Of a stretch of DNA of 64,000 bases, positions 37,847 to 46,578 are shown in pieces. Below the pieces are notes generated by a model. It was not told where the DNA came from, did no database searches, and was given only the letters and a program-made list of their open reading frames with translations. The DNA comes from Gemmatimonadota bacterium (lineage in GTDB: Bacteria > Gemmatimonadota > Gemmatimonadetes > Gemmatimonadales > Gemmatimonadaceae): the NCBI GenBank assembly GCA_016719105.1, contig JADKAQ010000003.1, positions 186,001 to 250,000 on the forward strand, given 5' to 3'. The translations under genes were made by a program, and so were the position numbers. The first letter of the stretch is position 1; every line of letters begins with the position of its first letter.

Positions 37847-39901
37847 ATGCCTGTCTCCGTGTCCCTCATGCGTGCGCCTGGTGTCCCGCGCGAGTCCTCG
37901 CGGCTCGCGCGTGTCGGCCGTCCCGCCGCGCGCCGACCGCTGCTTCCGTTCTTCGCTCGCGCCGTCGTGCATGTCGGCGCGACCTTGTGCGTCCCGCTCC
38001 TCGCGGTGGGGGCGCAGGCGTCGCGTGACACCACGCGCCTCCCCTCGGTCGTGGTGACGGCCGATCGGCTCGAGCGCCCGATCTCGGCGACGACATCTGC
38101 CGTCACGGTCCTCAACGGCGCCACGCTGCGGGCCGCGGGGGTGACGCACGTGGTTGATGCACTGCGCTCCGTTCCCGGGCTCTCGCTCGCGCGCGCCGGC
38201 TCCAACGGGGCGCAGTCGTCGATCTTCCTGCGTGGTGGCGAAAGCGACTACGTGCGAGTGCTCGTGGATGGCGTGCCGATGAACGATCCGGGTGGCGCGA
38301 TCGACCTGGGGGCGCTCACCGTCGACAACATCGAGCGCATTGAGGTGGTGCGTGGCCCGGCGAGCGTGCTCTACGGAAGCGATGCGGTGACCGGGGTCAT
38401 CCAGCTCTTCACGCGTCAGGCGCAACACCGCCTGCAGTCGTCGCTCGCGGTGCGCGCGGGGACGTATGGTGCCCGCGTGGGTGAGGCGAGCGTGGGAACG
38501 CGTGGCGAACTGGGGAGCGCGACGCTGGGGGTGGCTCATCATGCGACCAACGGGATGCTCCCCTTCAACAACGCCTATCGCAACGACGTCGCCAGTGCGC
38601 GCGGCGACGCGGTGATTGGCGGCGTGCGCGGAATGCTGACGGTGCGACACAGTGACAACGCCTTTCGATATCCGACCGACGGCGCCGGGGCGGTCGTCGA
38701 TCGCAATGCGCGCCGCGGCGAGCGCCGCTTCTCGAGCGCCGCCGAGCTGTCGCGGATGTTTGGGGCGCGTGTGCAGGGGAGCCTCGCACTGTCGGCCCTC
38801 GAGGTGCACGGGCGCACCGTCGACCCGTCGGATGGTGCAGGGGACACGCTCGGCTTCTACGCATACCGTGCGCGGGGGGCGGTGCGGCGCCGCGGCGCCG
38901 AGGCGCGCCTCGTCATGCGCCCCCTCGACGGACACGCGATCTCCCTCGCGGTGGAGTATGCCGGTGAGCATCAGCGCAGCGCCGACAGCTCCAACTACGA
39001 CGTGTCGCTCAACCGGTTCGCAGCATCGCGCGTCACGCGGGCGGCGGTCGCGCAGTGGGTGGGCGACGTGGGACGTGTCTCGTTCTCGGTGGGTGGCCGC
39101 TACGACGATAACGACACGTACGGCGCCTTTCGCACCGCGCGTGCCGGCGTGGCCACGCGCCTCTGGCAGGGAGGGCGCGCCCGCGCGGCGCTGGGCTCGA
39201 GCTTCAAGGCCCCGACCTTCCTCGAGACCTTCTCGACCGCTTTCTCGGTCGGGAACACGGCGCTCACCCCCGAACGGTCGCGCGCCTGGGAAGTCGGCAT
39301 CGACCAGGGCCTCGCAGGCGAGCGGCTGCAGCTCGCGGTGACCTTCTTCGACCAGCGATTCCGCGACCTCATCCAGTACACGTACGTGTCGCCCACCACC
39401 CCCAACTACTTCAACGTCGCCGCCGCCTCGTCGCGGGGACTGGAGGTCGAGCTGCGTGGTGAGGCGGCGCGCGGCGTCTCCTTCTGGGGGAACGCCACGG
39501 CGCTCCGCACGCGCGTCGACGACGCCGGCTTCCAGTCCGGCGCCGGCGCGACGTTCGTGCAAGGCGGACGGCTCCTGCGTCGTCCGCCGCTCACGGTGTC
39601 CGGTGGGGTGCAGCTGCAACGCCTGCCGCACACGCGGCTGGACCTCGCGCTCACGCGGGTCGGCGTGCGCGACGACCGCGACTTCTCGGGCTTCCCGGCC
39701 ACGGCCGTCGAGCTGGCGGCGTACACCCGTGCCGACATCGGCGGAGAGTACGCTCTGGCGCCCGGGGCGGGATTCTGGCGCTCGACGGCGTTGACCGTGC
39801 GACTGGAGAACGCCTTCGGCGCCGGCTACGAGGAGATCGCCAACTTCCGCGCGCCGGGGCGCGTGCTGCTCGCCGGCGTCCGGGTGGGGACGCTGCGCTG
39901 A
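37847..39901 (+). CDS. btuB: TonB-dependent outer-membrane cobalamin receptor
   Basis: 684 residues. After a signal region ending near VGAQA there is a TonB-box-like LPSVVVTADR, a plug domain (SIFLRGGESDYVRVLVDGVPMNDP, IERIEVVRGPASVLYGSDAVTGVIQ) and a 22-strand-type barrel. The order SVVVTADR-plug-short barrel fits BtuB. It lies 15 bases after btuD and is the last gene of the riboswitch-controlled operon. ATG 37847 is chosen over a TTG four codons earlier. Confidence 0.88.
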   Translation: MPVSVSLMRAPGVPRESSRLARVGRPAARRPLLPFFARAVVHVGATLCVPLLAVGAQASRDTTRLPSVVVTADRLERPISATTSAVTVLNGATLRAAGVTHVVDALRSVPGLSLARAGSNGAQSSIFLRGGESDYVRVLVDGVPMNDPGGAIDLGALTVDNIERIEVVRGPASVLYGSDAVTGVIQLFTRQAQHRLQSSLAVRAGTYGARVGEASVGTRGELGSATLGVAHHATNGMLPFNNAYRNDVASARGDAVIGGVRGMLTVRHSDNAFRYPTDGAGAVVDRNARRGERRFSSAAELSRMFGARVQGSLALSALEVHGRTVDPSDGAGDTLGFYAYRARGAVRRRGAEARLVMRPLDGHAISLAVEYAGEHQRSADSSNYDVSLNRFAASRVTRAAVAQWVGDVGRVSFSVGGRYDDNDTYGAFRTARAGVATRLWQGGRARAALGSSFKAPTFLETFSTAFSVGNTALTPERSRAWEVGIDQGLAGERLQLAVTFFDQRFRDLIQYTYVSPTTPNYFNVAAASSRGLEVELRGEAARGVSFWGNATALRTRVDDAGFQSGAGATFVQGGRLLRRPPLTVSGGVQLQRLPHTRLDLALTRVGVRDDRDFSGFPATAVELAAYTRADIGGEYALAPGAGFWRSTALTVRLENAFGAGYEEIANFRAPGRVLLAGVRVGTLR

Positions 39902-39962
39902 GGCGCCAAGGGCAGGTCGGGCGGGGCGCGCCGGAGTCGTGGCGCGCCGAGTATCTTGGGGA

Positions 39963-40736
39963 ATGCCGCTCGTCACGACCGACGCGGTGGTGCTCCACGC
40001 GTTCGACTACCTCGAGAGCTCCCGCATTCTTCGCCTCGCCACGCGCGACGCCGGCCTTCAGTCGGTGATCGCGCGCGGCGCGCGCTCGTCGAACCGGCGA
40101 TTCGGGCTCGGCCTCGACCTGTTCGCCAGCGGCGTGGCGCAGATCCAGACGCGCCCTGGTCGCGAGCTGCAGCAGCTGTCGGGCTTTGATCTCGGGAGCG
40201 CGCGCGTGGCCCTCTCGCAAGACCTCGAGCGCTTCGGGGCGGCGTCGGCGCTGGCCGAACTGGCGCTGCGCTTCGCCGACGGCGACGAGCCCGGTGACTT
40301 CTATGTGGTGCTCACCGCCGCGCTGGACGCGATCGCCGCCGCCCCCCACGGCGAGGCGCGCGATGTCGGGATTGCCGGGGCGTGGCACCTGGTCGCCACG
40401 TTAGGCTTCGCTCCCGCGCTCGACAGCTGCTGCCGCTGCCATCGCACCCTCGACGACACCGGTGTCGTCGACTTCTCCCCGTCCGCGGGGGGGAGCGCCT
40501 GCCGCGAGTGCGCGGCGGTGCTTCCGCGAGGACGAGCCCTTCCTCCCGAGGCCCGGGCGGCGCTGCGGGCGTGGACCTCCGGCGTCCCGTATCCCGTGCA
40601 CGAGGGCGCGATGCGTCGCGCCCACCTGCGCCTGCTGCGCGAGTTTCTCGAGCATCACCTGGGCGACGGGCGCGCGCTGCGCGCGTTCGAGAGCTGGGAA
40701 CACGGCATGGGTGCGTCGGTCGGCGACGGGCGATGA
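39963..40736 (+). CDS. recO: DNA repair protein RecO
   Basis: 257 residues. An OB-fold N-terminus (TTDAVVLHAFDYLESSRILRLATRDAG, GARSSNRRFG) is followed by a helical domain with a zinc-knuckle CCRC...CREC (about 158-183). It loads RecA with RecR. ATG 39963 restores the usual N-terminus. The stop overlaps selB by 4 bases. Confidence 0.9.
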   Translation: MPLVTTDAVVLHAFDYLESSRILRLATRDAGLQSVIARGARSSNRRFGLGLDLFASGVAQIQTRPGRELQQLSGFDLGSARVALSQDLERFGAASALAELALRFADGDEPGDFYVVLTAALDAIAAAPHGEARDVGIAGAWHLVATLGFAPALDSCCRCHRTLDDTGVVDFSPSAGGSACRECAAVLPRGRALPPEARAALRAWTSGVPYPVHEGAMRRAHLRLLREFLEHHLGDGRALRAFESWEHGMGASVGDGR

Positions 40737-42574
40737 TCATCGGAACCGCCGGCCACATCGACCACGGCAAGACCGCGCTCGTGCGCGCCCTGACCGGCGT
40801 CGACACCGACCGCCTCCCCGAGGAGAAACGGCGCGGCATCACCATCGAGCTGGGCTTTGCCCCCTTGGCGCTCGACGGCCTCGGCACGGTCGGGCTGGTC
40901 GACGTGCCGGGACATGAGGCCTTCGTGCGGACGATGCTGGCTGGGGCGACCGGCATCGACCTCGCGCTCCTCGTCGTTGCGGCTGACGAGGGGGTCATGC
41001 CCCAGACGCGAGAGCACTTGGCCATCCTCTCGCTGCTCGGCGTGCGCGCCGGCGTCGTGGTGCTCACCAAGCGGGACACGGTGGACGACGATTGGGTGGC
41101 GCTGGTGCGCGACGACCTGCACGCGGTGCTGCAGGGGAGCGCGCTCGAGGAAGCACCGATCCTCGAGACCTCCGTCGTCACCGGCCTAGGGATCGCCGCG
41201 CTTCGCGACGAACTCCGACGACAGCTCGTCGCCCTGCCGGTCCGCTCGTCGCACGACCTCTTCCGGATGCCCGTCGACCGGGCCTTCAGCGTCAAGGGTA
41301 CGGGAACCGTCGTCACCGGGACGGTCTGGAGCGGGTCCGTCTCTGCCGAGACGCCGCTTCGCCTCTTTCCGGCCGACCGCGCCGTACGCGTGCGCGGTGT
41401 GCAGCACCACGGGGCCGCCACGACCGTGCTCGCGCCGGGGATGCGTGGGGCGATCGCCCTCGCCGCCGTGGGAGTGGAGGAGGTGTCGCGAGGGGGCGTC
41501 CTGGTCGAGGAGGGGGCATGGACCGCCTCGCGACTCCTCCGGGGCGACGTGGCGCTCCTCGAGGACGCGGCGCGTCCGCTGCGTCCTCGAGAGTGGGTCC
41601 GTCTCCACCTCGGGACCAGCGAGGTTGGGGCCCGAGTCGTCGTCGCCGGTGGAGCGCTCACCCCAGGGGGGGCGCGGGGGGCACGGCTCGTCCTCGACAC
41701 CCCGATCGTCGCGCGCGCTGGCGACCGTTTCGTCCTGCGCCTTCCGTCACCTCCCACCACCATTGGCGGTGGGATCATCGTCGATCCCTCGCCCACTCAG
41801 CGCCGGGCGCGTCCCTGGCCGTCTGGGCTCAGCGTCGAGGAACGGTTGCTCCGGTTGACCGATGAAGCCGGGGAGCGTGGGATCGAGCTCCGCCAGCTCC
41901 CGGTCCGCCTTGGTCTCCCTGCGGACGAGTGTCGGGCACTGCTCGCGCGCGACGAGCGCCTCCTCGAGAACGCGGGAAGACTCTACCTGCGACGTATCGT
42001 CGAGGCGCTCGCGGAACGGCTGCTCGAGGCCGTCGAGCGCTATCACGCACGCTCTCCGCTGGAGGCATGGATGCCGAGGGCAACCCTTCGCGCGGCGGTC
42101 GTGTCTGACGAGGAGATCGCGACGCTCGGTCTGGCGAGTCTGTTTGCCCGAGGGGTGCTTGAGTCAGGGGGGGGCGGCGTCCGCCGGCCGGGGTGGACTC
42201 CGGTGATGGACGACGCGGTGGTTCGAGAGCGTGACTGGTTGCTCGAGCGTCTCCGGGCGTCGGGGAGCGAGCCTCCCGCCGTGTCGGAACTTCGTAGCGA
42301 GCGCGAGGGCAACGACCCAGTCCCTCTCCTGCGTATCTTGGAACGGGAACGGCTCGTCGTTCAGGTAGAAGGCGATCGGTATTACGCGTCCGATACGCTG
42401 GACCAGTTGATCGATCGGCTTCGGCACGGCATGATCCCCGGGCAGGTGTACGGACCGGCCGAGCTCCGCGAAATGATTGGCACGTCGAGGAAGTACCTCA
42501 TCCCGCTGCTCGAGTACTGTGATCGGCAACGCATCACGGAACGGCGGTCTGAGGGTAGGGTACTGGTGTCGTGA
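40733..42574 (+). CDS. selB: Selenocysteine-specific elongation factor SelB
   Basis: 613 residues. GTPase domain with G1 GTAGHIDHGKT, GITIELGFAPL, G3 DVPGHEAFV and G4 TKRD; then EF-Tu-like beta-barrel domains and four predicted winged-helix domains at the C-terminus that read the SECIS hairpin. Start ATG 40733 overlaps recO. It delivers Sec-tRNA to UGA codons. selA, selC and selD are not in the window, and no in-frame UGA protein was seen here. Confidence 0.93.
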   Translation: MIIGTAGHIDHGKTALVRALTGVDTDRLPEEKRRGITIELGFAPLALDGLGTVGLVDVPGHEAFVRTMLAGATGIDLALLVVAADEGVMPQTREHLAILSLLGVRAGVVVLTKRDTVDDDWVALVRDDLHAVLQGSALEEAPILETSVVTGLGIAALRDELRRQLVALPVRSSHDLFRMPVDRAFSVKGTGTVVTGTVWSGSVSAETPLRLFPADRAVRVRGVQHHGAATTVLAPGMRGAIALAAVGVEEVSRGGVLVEEGAWTASRLLRGDVALLEDAARPLRPREWVRLHLGTSEVGARVVVAGGALTPGGARGARLVLDTPIVARAGDRFVLRLPSPPTTIGGGIIVDPSPTQRRARPWPSGLSVEERLLRLTDEAGERGIELRQLPVRLGLPADECRALLARDERLLENAGRLYLRRIVEALAERLLEAVERYHARSPLEAWMPRATLRAAVVSDEEIATLGLASLFARGVLESGGGGVRRPGWTPVMDDAVVRERDWLLERLRASGSEPPAVSELRSEREGNDPVPLLRILERERLVVQVEGDRYYASDTLDQLIDRLRHGMIPGQVYGPAELREMIGTSRKYLIPLLEYCDRQRITERRSEGRVLVS

Positions 42575-42591
42575 GTGCGGGGACTGCTTTC

Positions 42592-42620
42592 TTGACACGA
42601 CCCATGCCGATTCCTATGTT
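42592..42620 (+). promoter_or_regulatory. Strong sigma-70-like promoter
   Basis: Perfect -35 TTGACA (42592-42597), 17-base spacer, -10 TATGTT (42615-42620), about 78 bases before the next start codon. The best promoter match on the + strand apart from the tRNA promoter. Confidence 0.75.
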
Positions 42621-42697
42621 CGCGCCAAGTTCCGAAACGTAAACCGCCATCAGGAGTTAGCTCCCGCACCTCTTCTTTGTCAGTTGGAGAAGCACAC

Positions 42698-43156
42698 ATG
42701 ACGCTACGATGGGCAGCACGGTTGGTTGTGCTTGCTCTCTGCGCGTTGGTAACACGGTCCGCAGCGGCCCAGGTGACACAACAATCGAGTCGAGATCCGG
42801 CGTCGGGGTCGTCCCTTGGGCAGAACTTCCCAAACCCCTTCAATCCGGAGACGACGATTCCGTTTTCGATTGGTGGGGCACCAGAATGCACCGATGCTGG
42901 ACGGCAGTACCGCGTCTCGCTGAAGATCTACAACGTCCTGGCACAGTTCGTCGCCACTCCGGTTCTGCAGGGTGGTTCGTCCAGTGTCGCAGGCGGGCAA
43001 GCGCTCAGCAACGTGTTACTCACGTGTGGCCAGTACACGGCGTACTGGGACGGCAAGTACCTCATGAACGGTCGCGAAGTCGCCTCGGGCGTGTACGTCT
43101 ATCGCCTCGAGATCGACGGGAAACCGATCTTCCGAAAGATGATCGTGATGAAGTAG
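42698..43156 (+). CDS. Small secreted protein resembling an isolated C-terminal sorting (FlgD-like) domain
   Basis: 152 residues. A signal peptide (LVVLALCALVTRSAAAQ) is followed directly by GQNFPNPFNPETTIPFSI, VSLKIYNVLAQFV, TAYWDGKYLMNGREVASGVYVYRLEIDGK and FRKMIVMK. This is the type A sorting-domain/FlgD-Ig pattern normally found at the C-terminus of large secreted FCB-group proteins; here there is no cargo domain. Two cysteines (about 73 and 116) may form a disulfide. It has its own strong promoter and terminator, so it is probably a well-expressed monocistronic gene. Base composition is less GC-rich than its neighbours. Confidence 0.75.
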   Translation: MTLRWAARLVVLALCALVTRSAAAQVTQQSSRDPASGSSLGQNFPNPFNPETTIPFSIGGAPECTDAGRQYRVSLKIYNVLAQFVATPVLQGGSSSVAGGQALSNVLLTCGQYTAYWDGKYLMNGREVASGVYVYRLEIDGKPIFRKMIVMK

Positions 43157-43202
43157 CGATCGCTCGGCAGCACCGCATCTCGCACCAAGTGCAAACGCCT
43201 TT

Positions 43203-43237
43203 CAGCGCCGCGGCATCCTTGAGACGCCGCGGCGCTG
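43203..43237 (+). terminator. Hairpin terminator
   Basis: Perfect 12-bp stem CAGCGCCGCGGC (43203-43214) with 43226-43237, 11-base loop, followed by GCGTTTGTAG. Ends the monocistronic small secreted protein gene. The rest of the gap up to clpB contains only the possible leader ORF. Confidence 0.75.
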
Positions 43238-43397
43238 GCGTTTGTAGCACCTGAAGGTCCGGCATAGCGCCCCAGCCCACGGGTCGCCCCCGCCAAGTCG
43301 GCATGACGTCCGACGCGCCGGCCATTTTTCGCACCCCGCGCGAGCCATTTCGGCCACGAATCGGCGGCACCCCCGTTGCCTTAGGAGAGTGCAGCGT

Positions 43398-43445
43398 ATG
43401 GATTTCTCCGCGCGCCGCCCTCACGCCGACCCCACGCGTCGATGA
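43398..43445 (+). CDS. Possible 15-codon leader ORF before clpB
   Basis: ATG 43398 to TGA 43443-43445 encodes MDFSARRPHADPTRR and overlaps the clpB ATG by 4 bases. An AGGAG (43383-43387) lies about 10 bases upstream, whereas clpB itself has no Shine-Dalgarno, so clpB could be translated by coupling. Conservation is untested. Confidence 0.3.
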   Translation: MDFSARRPHADPTRR

Positions 43446-46033
43446 TCAACCCCGATCGCCTGACGGTTAAGTCCACCGAAGCGCTCAACGAGGCTCTCGC
43501 CCTCGCTCGGCGCAACGGCAATCCGCTCGTGTACGACTTGCACCTGCTGCACGCCCTGTTGGGGCAGGACGAAGGGATCGTCGTCCCCGTCCTCCAGAAG
43601 ATGGGCGTCCAGGTCGCCGGGCTCCGCGAGGCCGTGGAGCGCGAGATGGGGCGCTACCCCAAGCAGACCGGTGCGCAGCCCTCGCTTTCGCGCGAGATGA
43701 ACCAGATCGTCGATCGCGCCGAAGAGGAAGCGCGAGGGCTGGGCGACGACTTCGTCTCCACCGAACATCTCCTGCTGGCCCTCACCGACGTGAAGGGGAC
43801 GGAGAGCAAGGGATTGCTCTCCACCGCCGGTGCCGAGCGCGCGGAGGTGTTGGCGGCGTTGCAGGCGGTGCGCGGCTCCCATCGCGTGACCGACCAGACG
43901 CCGGAGGACAAGTACCAGGCGTTGCAGCGCTTCACGCGCGACCTCACCGAGCAGGCCCGCAAGGGGAAGCTCGATCCCGTCATCGGGCGTGACGAGGAGA
44001 TCCGCCGCGTGATGCAGGTGCTGTCGCGGCGCACGAAGAACAACCCGGTCCTCATCGGCGAGCCCGGCGTCGGCAAGACGGCGATCGCCGAGGGGCTCGC
44101 GTCGCGCATCGTGAACGGTGACGTCCCGGAGGGGCTCAAGAACAAGCGCCTGATCTCGCTCGACCTGGGCGCGCTCATCGCCGGGGCCAAGTATCGAGGG
44201 GAGTTCGAGGAGCGCCTCAAGGCGGTGCTGAAGGAGATCGCCGATTCCGAGGGGTTGTTCATCGTCTTCATCGACGAGTTGCACACGCTCGTTGGGGCAG
44301 GGAAGGCCGAGGGGTCGATGGACGCCGGCAACATGCTCAAGCCGATGCTGGCGCGCGGCGAGCTGCGCGTGGTAGGCGCCACGACGCTGGACGAGTACCG
44401 CAAGTACGTGGAGAAGGACCCGGCGCTGGAGCGGCGCTTCCAGCCGGTCTTTGTCGGCGAGCCCAGCGTGGAGAGCACGATCGCCATCCTGCGCGGGCTC
44501 AAGGAGCGTTACGAGGCGCATCACGGGGTGCGCATCACCGACGGCGCGATCGTCGCGGCGGCCACGCTCTCCAACCGGTACATCGGCGACCGTTTCCTTC
44601 CCGACAAGGCGATCGACCTGGTCGACGAGTCGGCGTCGCGCCTGCGGATCGAGATCGACTCCATGCCGCAGGAGATCGACGAGGTGGAACGTCGCATCGT
44701 GCAATTCGAGATCGAGCGACAGGCACTGCAGAAGGAGACCGATCCCGCCGCGATCGAGCGCCGTCAGGTGCTCGAGCGCGAACTGGCCGAGGCGAAGGAG
44801 ACGTCGGCCGGCATGAAGGCGCAGTGGCAGCGTGAGAAGGAATCGTTAGGCGCGGTGGGCAAGATCAAGGAAGAGATCGACGCCGCCAAGACCGCCGCCG
44901 AACAGGCCACGCGCTCGGGGGACCTCGGGCGCGCGGCCGAGATCCAGTACGGCACCATTCCGCAGCTGGAACGGCAGCTCAAGGAGGTCGAGGGAACGCT
45001 CGCGTCCAAGTCCGGCGAGGGGCGTCGCTTCCTGAAGGAAGAGGTGACGGCGGACGACATCGCCGAAGTCGTGTCGCGGTGGACGGGGATTCCCGTCACG
45101 CGCATGATGGAGACGGAGCGCGAACGGCTCACGAAGCTCGAGGACGAACTCGCGCGCCGGGTGGTCGGGCAGCGACAGGCAGTGGAAGCCGTGAGCAACG
45201 CGGTGCGTCGCTCCCGCGCCGGCCTGCAGGATCCCAATCGTCCGATCGGCTCGTTCATCTTCCTCGGTCCCACGGGCGTGGGCAAGACGGAAACGGCGCG
45301 AGCGCTCGCCGAATTCCTGTTCGACGACGAGACGGCGATGGTGCGCATCGACATGTCGGAGTACATGGAGAAGCACGCCGTGGCTCGGTTGATCGGAGCC
45401 CCGCCGGGGTACGTCGGCTATGAGGAGGGGGGGCAGCTGACGGAAGCCGTGCGCCGCCGCCCGTACCAGGTCGTCCTCTTCGACGAGATCGAGAAGGCGC
45501 ACCCCGATGTGTTCAACATTCTCCTGCAGATCCTCGACGACGGGCGCCTGACGGACTCGCAGGGACGCACGGTCGACTTCCGCAACGTCGTGATCATCAT
45601 GACGTCGAACGTGGGGTCGTCGTTCATCCTCGAACATGCCGGGAGCGACTGGGCCCTCGTGGAAGCCTCCGTGACCGGGGCGCTGCGGCAGCACTTCAAG
45701 CCGGAGTTCCTCAACCGGGTGGACGATATCATCGTCTTCCGCCCGCTCGGCCGGGAGCAGATCGGCACGATCGTCGAGTTGCAGCTGGCGCGCCTGCGCC
45801 GGCTCCTGGCCGATCGCAAGATCACGCTGGAGCTGACGGACGAGGCCAAGACGCTCATCGGGAACGAGGGATTCGACCCCGCGTTCGGCGCGCGCCCGCT
45901 CAAACGGGCCATCCAGCGCCTGCTGCAGAATCCGCTGGCGATGAGCATCCTCGACGGGCGCTTCGCCGACGGCGATACCATCCGCGTGGTGGTGGGGGAC
46001 GACGGCGGGTTGCAGTTCGCCAAGGCGGAGTAA
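43442..46033 (+). CDS. clpB: ATP-dependent disaggregase ClpB
   Basis: 863 residues. An N-terminal Clp repeat domain (1-145), NBD1 with Walker A GEPGVGKTAIAEG and Walker B IVFIDELH, a coiled-coil middle domain (about 395-520), and NBD2 with GPTGVGKTETARA, VVLFDEIEKAHPDVF and the sensor-2 GARPLKRAIQ. A ClpP-docking loop was not seen, as expected for ClpB. It rescues aggregated proteins with DnaK. No CIRCE element or convincing heat-shock promoter was found. Confidence 0.96.
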   Translation: MINPDRLTVKSTEALNEALALARRNGNPLVYDLHLLHALLGQDEGIVVPVLQKMGVQVAGLREAVEREMGRYPKQTGAQPSLSREMNQIVDRAEEEARGLGDDFVSTEHLLLALTDVKGTESKGLLSTAGAERAEVLAALQAVRGSHRVTDQTPEDKYQALQRFTRDLTEQARKGKLDPVIGRDEEIRRVMQVLSRRTKNNPVLIGEPGVGKTAIAEGLASRIVNGDVPEGLKNKRLISLDLGALIAGAKYRGEFEERLKAVLKEIADSEGLFIVFIDELHTLVGAGKAEGSMDAGNMLKPMLARGELRVVGATTLDEYRKYVEKDPALERRFQPVFVGEPSVESTIAILRGLKERYEAHHGVRITDGAIVAAATLSNRYIGDRFLPDKAIDLVDESASRLRIEIDSMPQEIDEVERRIVQFEIERQALQKETDPAAIERRQVLERELAEAKETSAGMKAQWQREKESLGAVGKIKEEIDAAKTAAEQATRSGDLGRAAEIQYGTIPQLERQLKEVEGTLASKSGEGRRFLKEEVTADDIAEVVSRWTGIPVTRMMETERERLTKLEDELARRVVGQRQAVEAVSNAVRRSRAGLQDPNRPIGSFIFLGPTGVGKTETARALAEFLFDDETAMVRIDMSEYMEKHAVARLIGAPPGYVGYEEGGQLTEAVRRRPYQVVLFDEIEKAHPDVFNILLQILDDGRLTDSQGRTVDFRNVVIIMTSNVGSSFILEHAGSDWALVEASVTGALRQHFKPEFLNRVDDIIVFRPLGREQIGTIVELQLARLRRLLADRKITLELTDEAKTLIGNEGFDPAFGARPLKRAIQRLLQNPLAMSILDGRFADGDTIRVVVGDDGGLQFAKAE

Positions 46034-46036
46034 CGC

Positions 46037-46507
46037 GTGTCGTTTGCGGCTGACGGAGAGCGCATGCAGGCCGCCCTCGCGCTCGCGCGCGAGGGCGTGT
46101 CGGTCGGTGAGGTGCCGGTGGGGGCGCTCGTCGTGCACGACGGGCTCGTGATCGGGGCCTCCGGCAATCGGACCGTGCGTGACCAGGACCCGACGGCGCA
46201 CGCCGAGGTGGTGGCGCTCCGGCAGGCGGCAGCGGCCCTGGGTCGCTGGCGCCTCAATGGCTGCACCCTGTATGTCACGCTCGAACCGTGCGCCATGTGT
46301 GCGGGGGCACTCGTGCTGGCGCGCGTCGACCGCGTCGTCTTCGGCGCTTGGGACGAGAAGGCCGGGATGGCCGGTTCGGTCGAGGACCTCCTGCGGCACC
46401 CGCGACTGAACCATCGCCCCGAGGTGCGCGGCGGGGTGGAGGCGGAGGCCTGCGCGTCGCTCCTGCGCGACTTTTTCGGCCGCCGGCGCGACGCCTCCGA
46501 CCGCTGA
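46037..46507 (+). CDS. tadA: tRNA-specific adenosine deaminase
   Basis: 156 residues; zinc deaminase with HAEVVALRQA (catalytic Glu) and LEPCAMCAGALV. Makes inosine at tRNA-Arg position 34. GTG start 3 bases after clpB. The C-terminus is Arg-rich. Confidence 0.9.
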   Translation: MSFAADGERMQAALALAREGVSVGEVPVGALVVHDGLVIGASGNRTVRDQDPTAHAEVVALRQAAAALGRWRLNGCTLYVTLEPCAMCAGALVLARVDRVVFGAWDEKAGMAGSVEDLLRHPRLNHRPEVRGGVEAEACASLLRDFFGRRRDASDR

Positions 46508-46578
46508 CGCGACCCGCGCGGCCGCGGCGTTGACCTTTGGCGTCGTGCGGCGTCCTACGTTCGACGACGCCCCGCCGG

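Noticed and set aside
36680..39976. A very long open frame on the minus strand (over 1,000 codons)
   Set aside because: It lies antisense to btuC, btuD and btuB, which have clear family motifs and operon coupling. Its composition (Arg/His/Gly-rich) is what a high-GC antisense frame gives.
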